Source: an uncultured Muribaculaceae bacterium
GTDB taxonomy: Bacteria > Bacteroidota > Bacteroidia > Bacteroidales > Muribaculaceae
DNA: 7,657 nucleotides
NCBI GenBank assembly: GCA_910579605.1
Contig: CAJTUG010000002.1
Span: forward strand, 17,601 to 25,257
Direction of reading: 5' to 3'
This document shows, piece after piece, positions 6,415-7,657 of the stretch. A program made the position numbers and the translations under genes. Each line of letters begins with the position of its first letter. The first letter of the stretch is position 1. Below the pieces are notes generated by a model. It ran no database searches. It saw only the letters and a list, made by a program, of their open reading frames with translations, and was not told the DNA's origin.

Positions 6415-7657
6415 ATGAAAACTCGCTTATTAACGTTGATATTATGTTCGCTCACAACGCTTTCTGCGCTGTCTATGTCTGAATTATCTAAACTTGACGA
6501 AATTCTTTTAAACAGGTCATATTACATCAAGTCTAAGCAAGATAGAATTGATAGTATCAAAAACGAGCTAAACTCTGGAATGTCATGTAATGAACGGCTG
6601 AAATGTTATGACGATTTATATAGAGAATACCTCACTTTTAGGTTTGATTCGGCAATGGTGTATCTTGAAAGATCAGATATATTGCTGAGCAGTGGTAATG
6701 CTCAATATACGGATAAGGCTCTTATCAAAATACATAGGGCACTATCTATGGCGACATCTGGCCATTTCAGCGAAGCTGTCGAGTTGCTAAAAACGGTAGA
6801 TTCATCATTGCTTCCAGAAGAGGCTCGTCGTGAATTTTATTCAGCAATGCAATGGACTTATGGAGTATGGGCAGAATACTCAGGGCAAACAACATTCGCA
6901 ACAGAATATAATGATCTCAGTATTGTTTATCTTGACTCATTATTGATGGTTACAGATAATACAAGTCCTGATTATATATATCATTTTGCCGATAGGGCTT
7001 TGCGCAATAGAGAATATGCTGTAGCTCGGGATAATTATATTAAAGCGCTTGAATCTATTCCACAGGATACAAGAATATATGCACAAGCAGCTTATGGGCT
7101 CGCAATGTCATACAGAGGTTTAGGTGACTTGGATAGTAGCCGTGAATGGTTGATAAATGCCGCAATTTCAGACCAAATTACTCCACTTAAAGAAAACCTT
7201 GCGCTTCAGGAACTTGCTCTTGAAATAAAGAATCGTGACGGAGATCTGGAGAGAGCAAACAGATACCTGAAATATTCATTGGATGATGCTATTTTTTATA
7301 ACAACAGACTCCGAATGTTAGAAATCTCAGAGAAATTCCCAGATATTGTTTTAGGCTATCAAAGTACTATAACCAATCAAAATGAACGTCTTAAAATTTA
7401 TGTATTGGTTATCGGAATTTTACTTGTCGTGCTTGTCTTTTCTATGTATGTTATATTTAGGGAGAAGAAAAAACTCGGAGTGTCAAAGCAAGAATTATCC
7501 GAATTGAATTCCCAACTTATGTCGTTGAATAAAAAATTAGCTCAAACCAATGTTTCTCGTGAACAATATACAAGTCTTTTTATGGATTTGTGTGCTGCTT
7601 ATATTGAAAAATTGAATCGGTTTCAATCGACAGTGATTTTGAAAATAAAAGCTCGTC
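6415..7657 (+). CDS. DUF6377-type membrane-anchored TPR regulator, C-terminus off the right edge
   Basis: The frame is open for 414 complete codons from the ATG at 6415 to the window edge. Residues 1-20 are a probable signal peptide (ALS at 18-20). Residues about 25-320 are helical and TPR-like, clearest at 201-253 (YAVARDNYIKALES, then AYGLAMSYRGLGDLDSSREW). One transmembrane helix spans about 328-348 and is followed by REKKK. A short coiled coil (about 355-378) leads into SREQYTSLFMDLCAAYIEKL (381-400), which resembles the start of DUF6377. The domain's end, where relatives carry a DNA-binding-like segment, is outside the window. The architecture suits a one-protein sensor with a periplasmic input half and a cytoplasmic output half. 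It is transcribed divergently from the receptor/GH36 operon across a 203-bp region, so it is the best candidate for that operon's local regulator. It shares layout with the left regulator, but little sequence outside the membrane-proximal part. Confidence 0.85.
   Translation, partial: MKTRLLTLILCSLTTLSALSMSELSKLDEILLNRSYYIKSKQDRIDSIKNELNSGMSCNERLKCYDDLYREYLTFRFDSAMVYLERSDILLSSGNAQYTDKALIKIHRALSMATSGHFSEAVELLKTVDSSLLPEEARREFYSAMQWTYGVWAEYSGQTTFATEYNDLSIVYLDSLLMVTDNTSPDYIYHFADRALRNREYAVARDNYIKALESIPQDTRIYAQAAYGLAMSYRGLGDLDSSREWLINAAISDQITPLKENLALQELALEIKNRDGDLERANRYLKYSLDDAIFYNNRLRMLEISEKFPDIVLGYQSTITNQNERLKIYVLVIGILLVVLVFSMYVIFREKKKLGVSKQELSELNSQLMSLNKKLAQTNVSREQYTSLFMDLCAAYIEKLNRFQSTVILKIKAR

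Overview
The window looks like an accessory carbohydrate-uptake locus from a member of the Bacteroidetes, most likely a gut Bacteroidales. The support is AT-rich DNA, start codons mostly without Shine-Dalgarno sequences, three promoter-like matches to the Bacteroidetes -7 consensus TAnnTTTG, a TonB-dependent outer-membrane receptor, and two membrane-anchored regulators of the DUF6377 type. The genus cannot be fixed from the sequence alone.

Layout, left to right: (1) 1-1454, minus strand, a DUF6377/TPR-type membrane regulator whose C-terminus runs off the left edge. (2) 1455-1653, an intergenic gap holding that gene's promoter and a strong hairpin terminator for the operon to the right. (3) 1654-3855, minus strand, a secreted GH36 alpha-galactosidase. 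(4) 3935-6211, minus strand, a TonB-dependent receptor lying 79 bp upstream of the GH36 gene and probably co-transcribed with it. (5) 6212-6414, a divergent control region with a promoter-like element facing each way and a perfect 16-bp palindrome. (6) 6415-7657, plus strand, a second DUF6377/TPR-type regulator that runs off the right edge.

Proposed working model (inference): the receptor imports an alpha-galactoside across the outer membrane. The GH36 enzyme has a type I signal peptide and would release galactose in the periplasm. The divergently transcribed regulator has a large exported sensor half, one transmembrane helix and a cytoplasmic coiled coil leading into DUF6377, so it could sense sugar in the periplasm and control the receptor/GH36 operon. 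No SusD-like lipoprotein gene is present in the window, and the receptor has no N-terminal carboxypeptidase-like extension, so this is not a canonical SusC/SusD polysaccharide utilization locus.

Both regulators are open to the window edges and were read codon by codon. No RNA genes, CRISPR array, insertion sequence or broken gene was seen.
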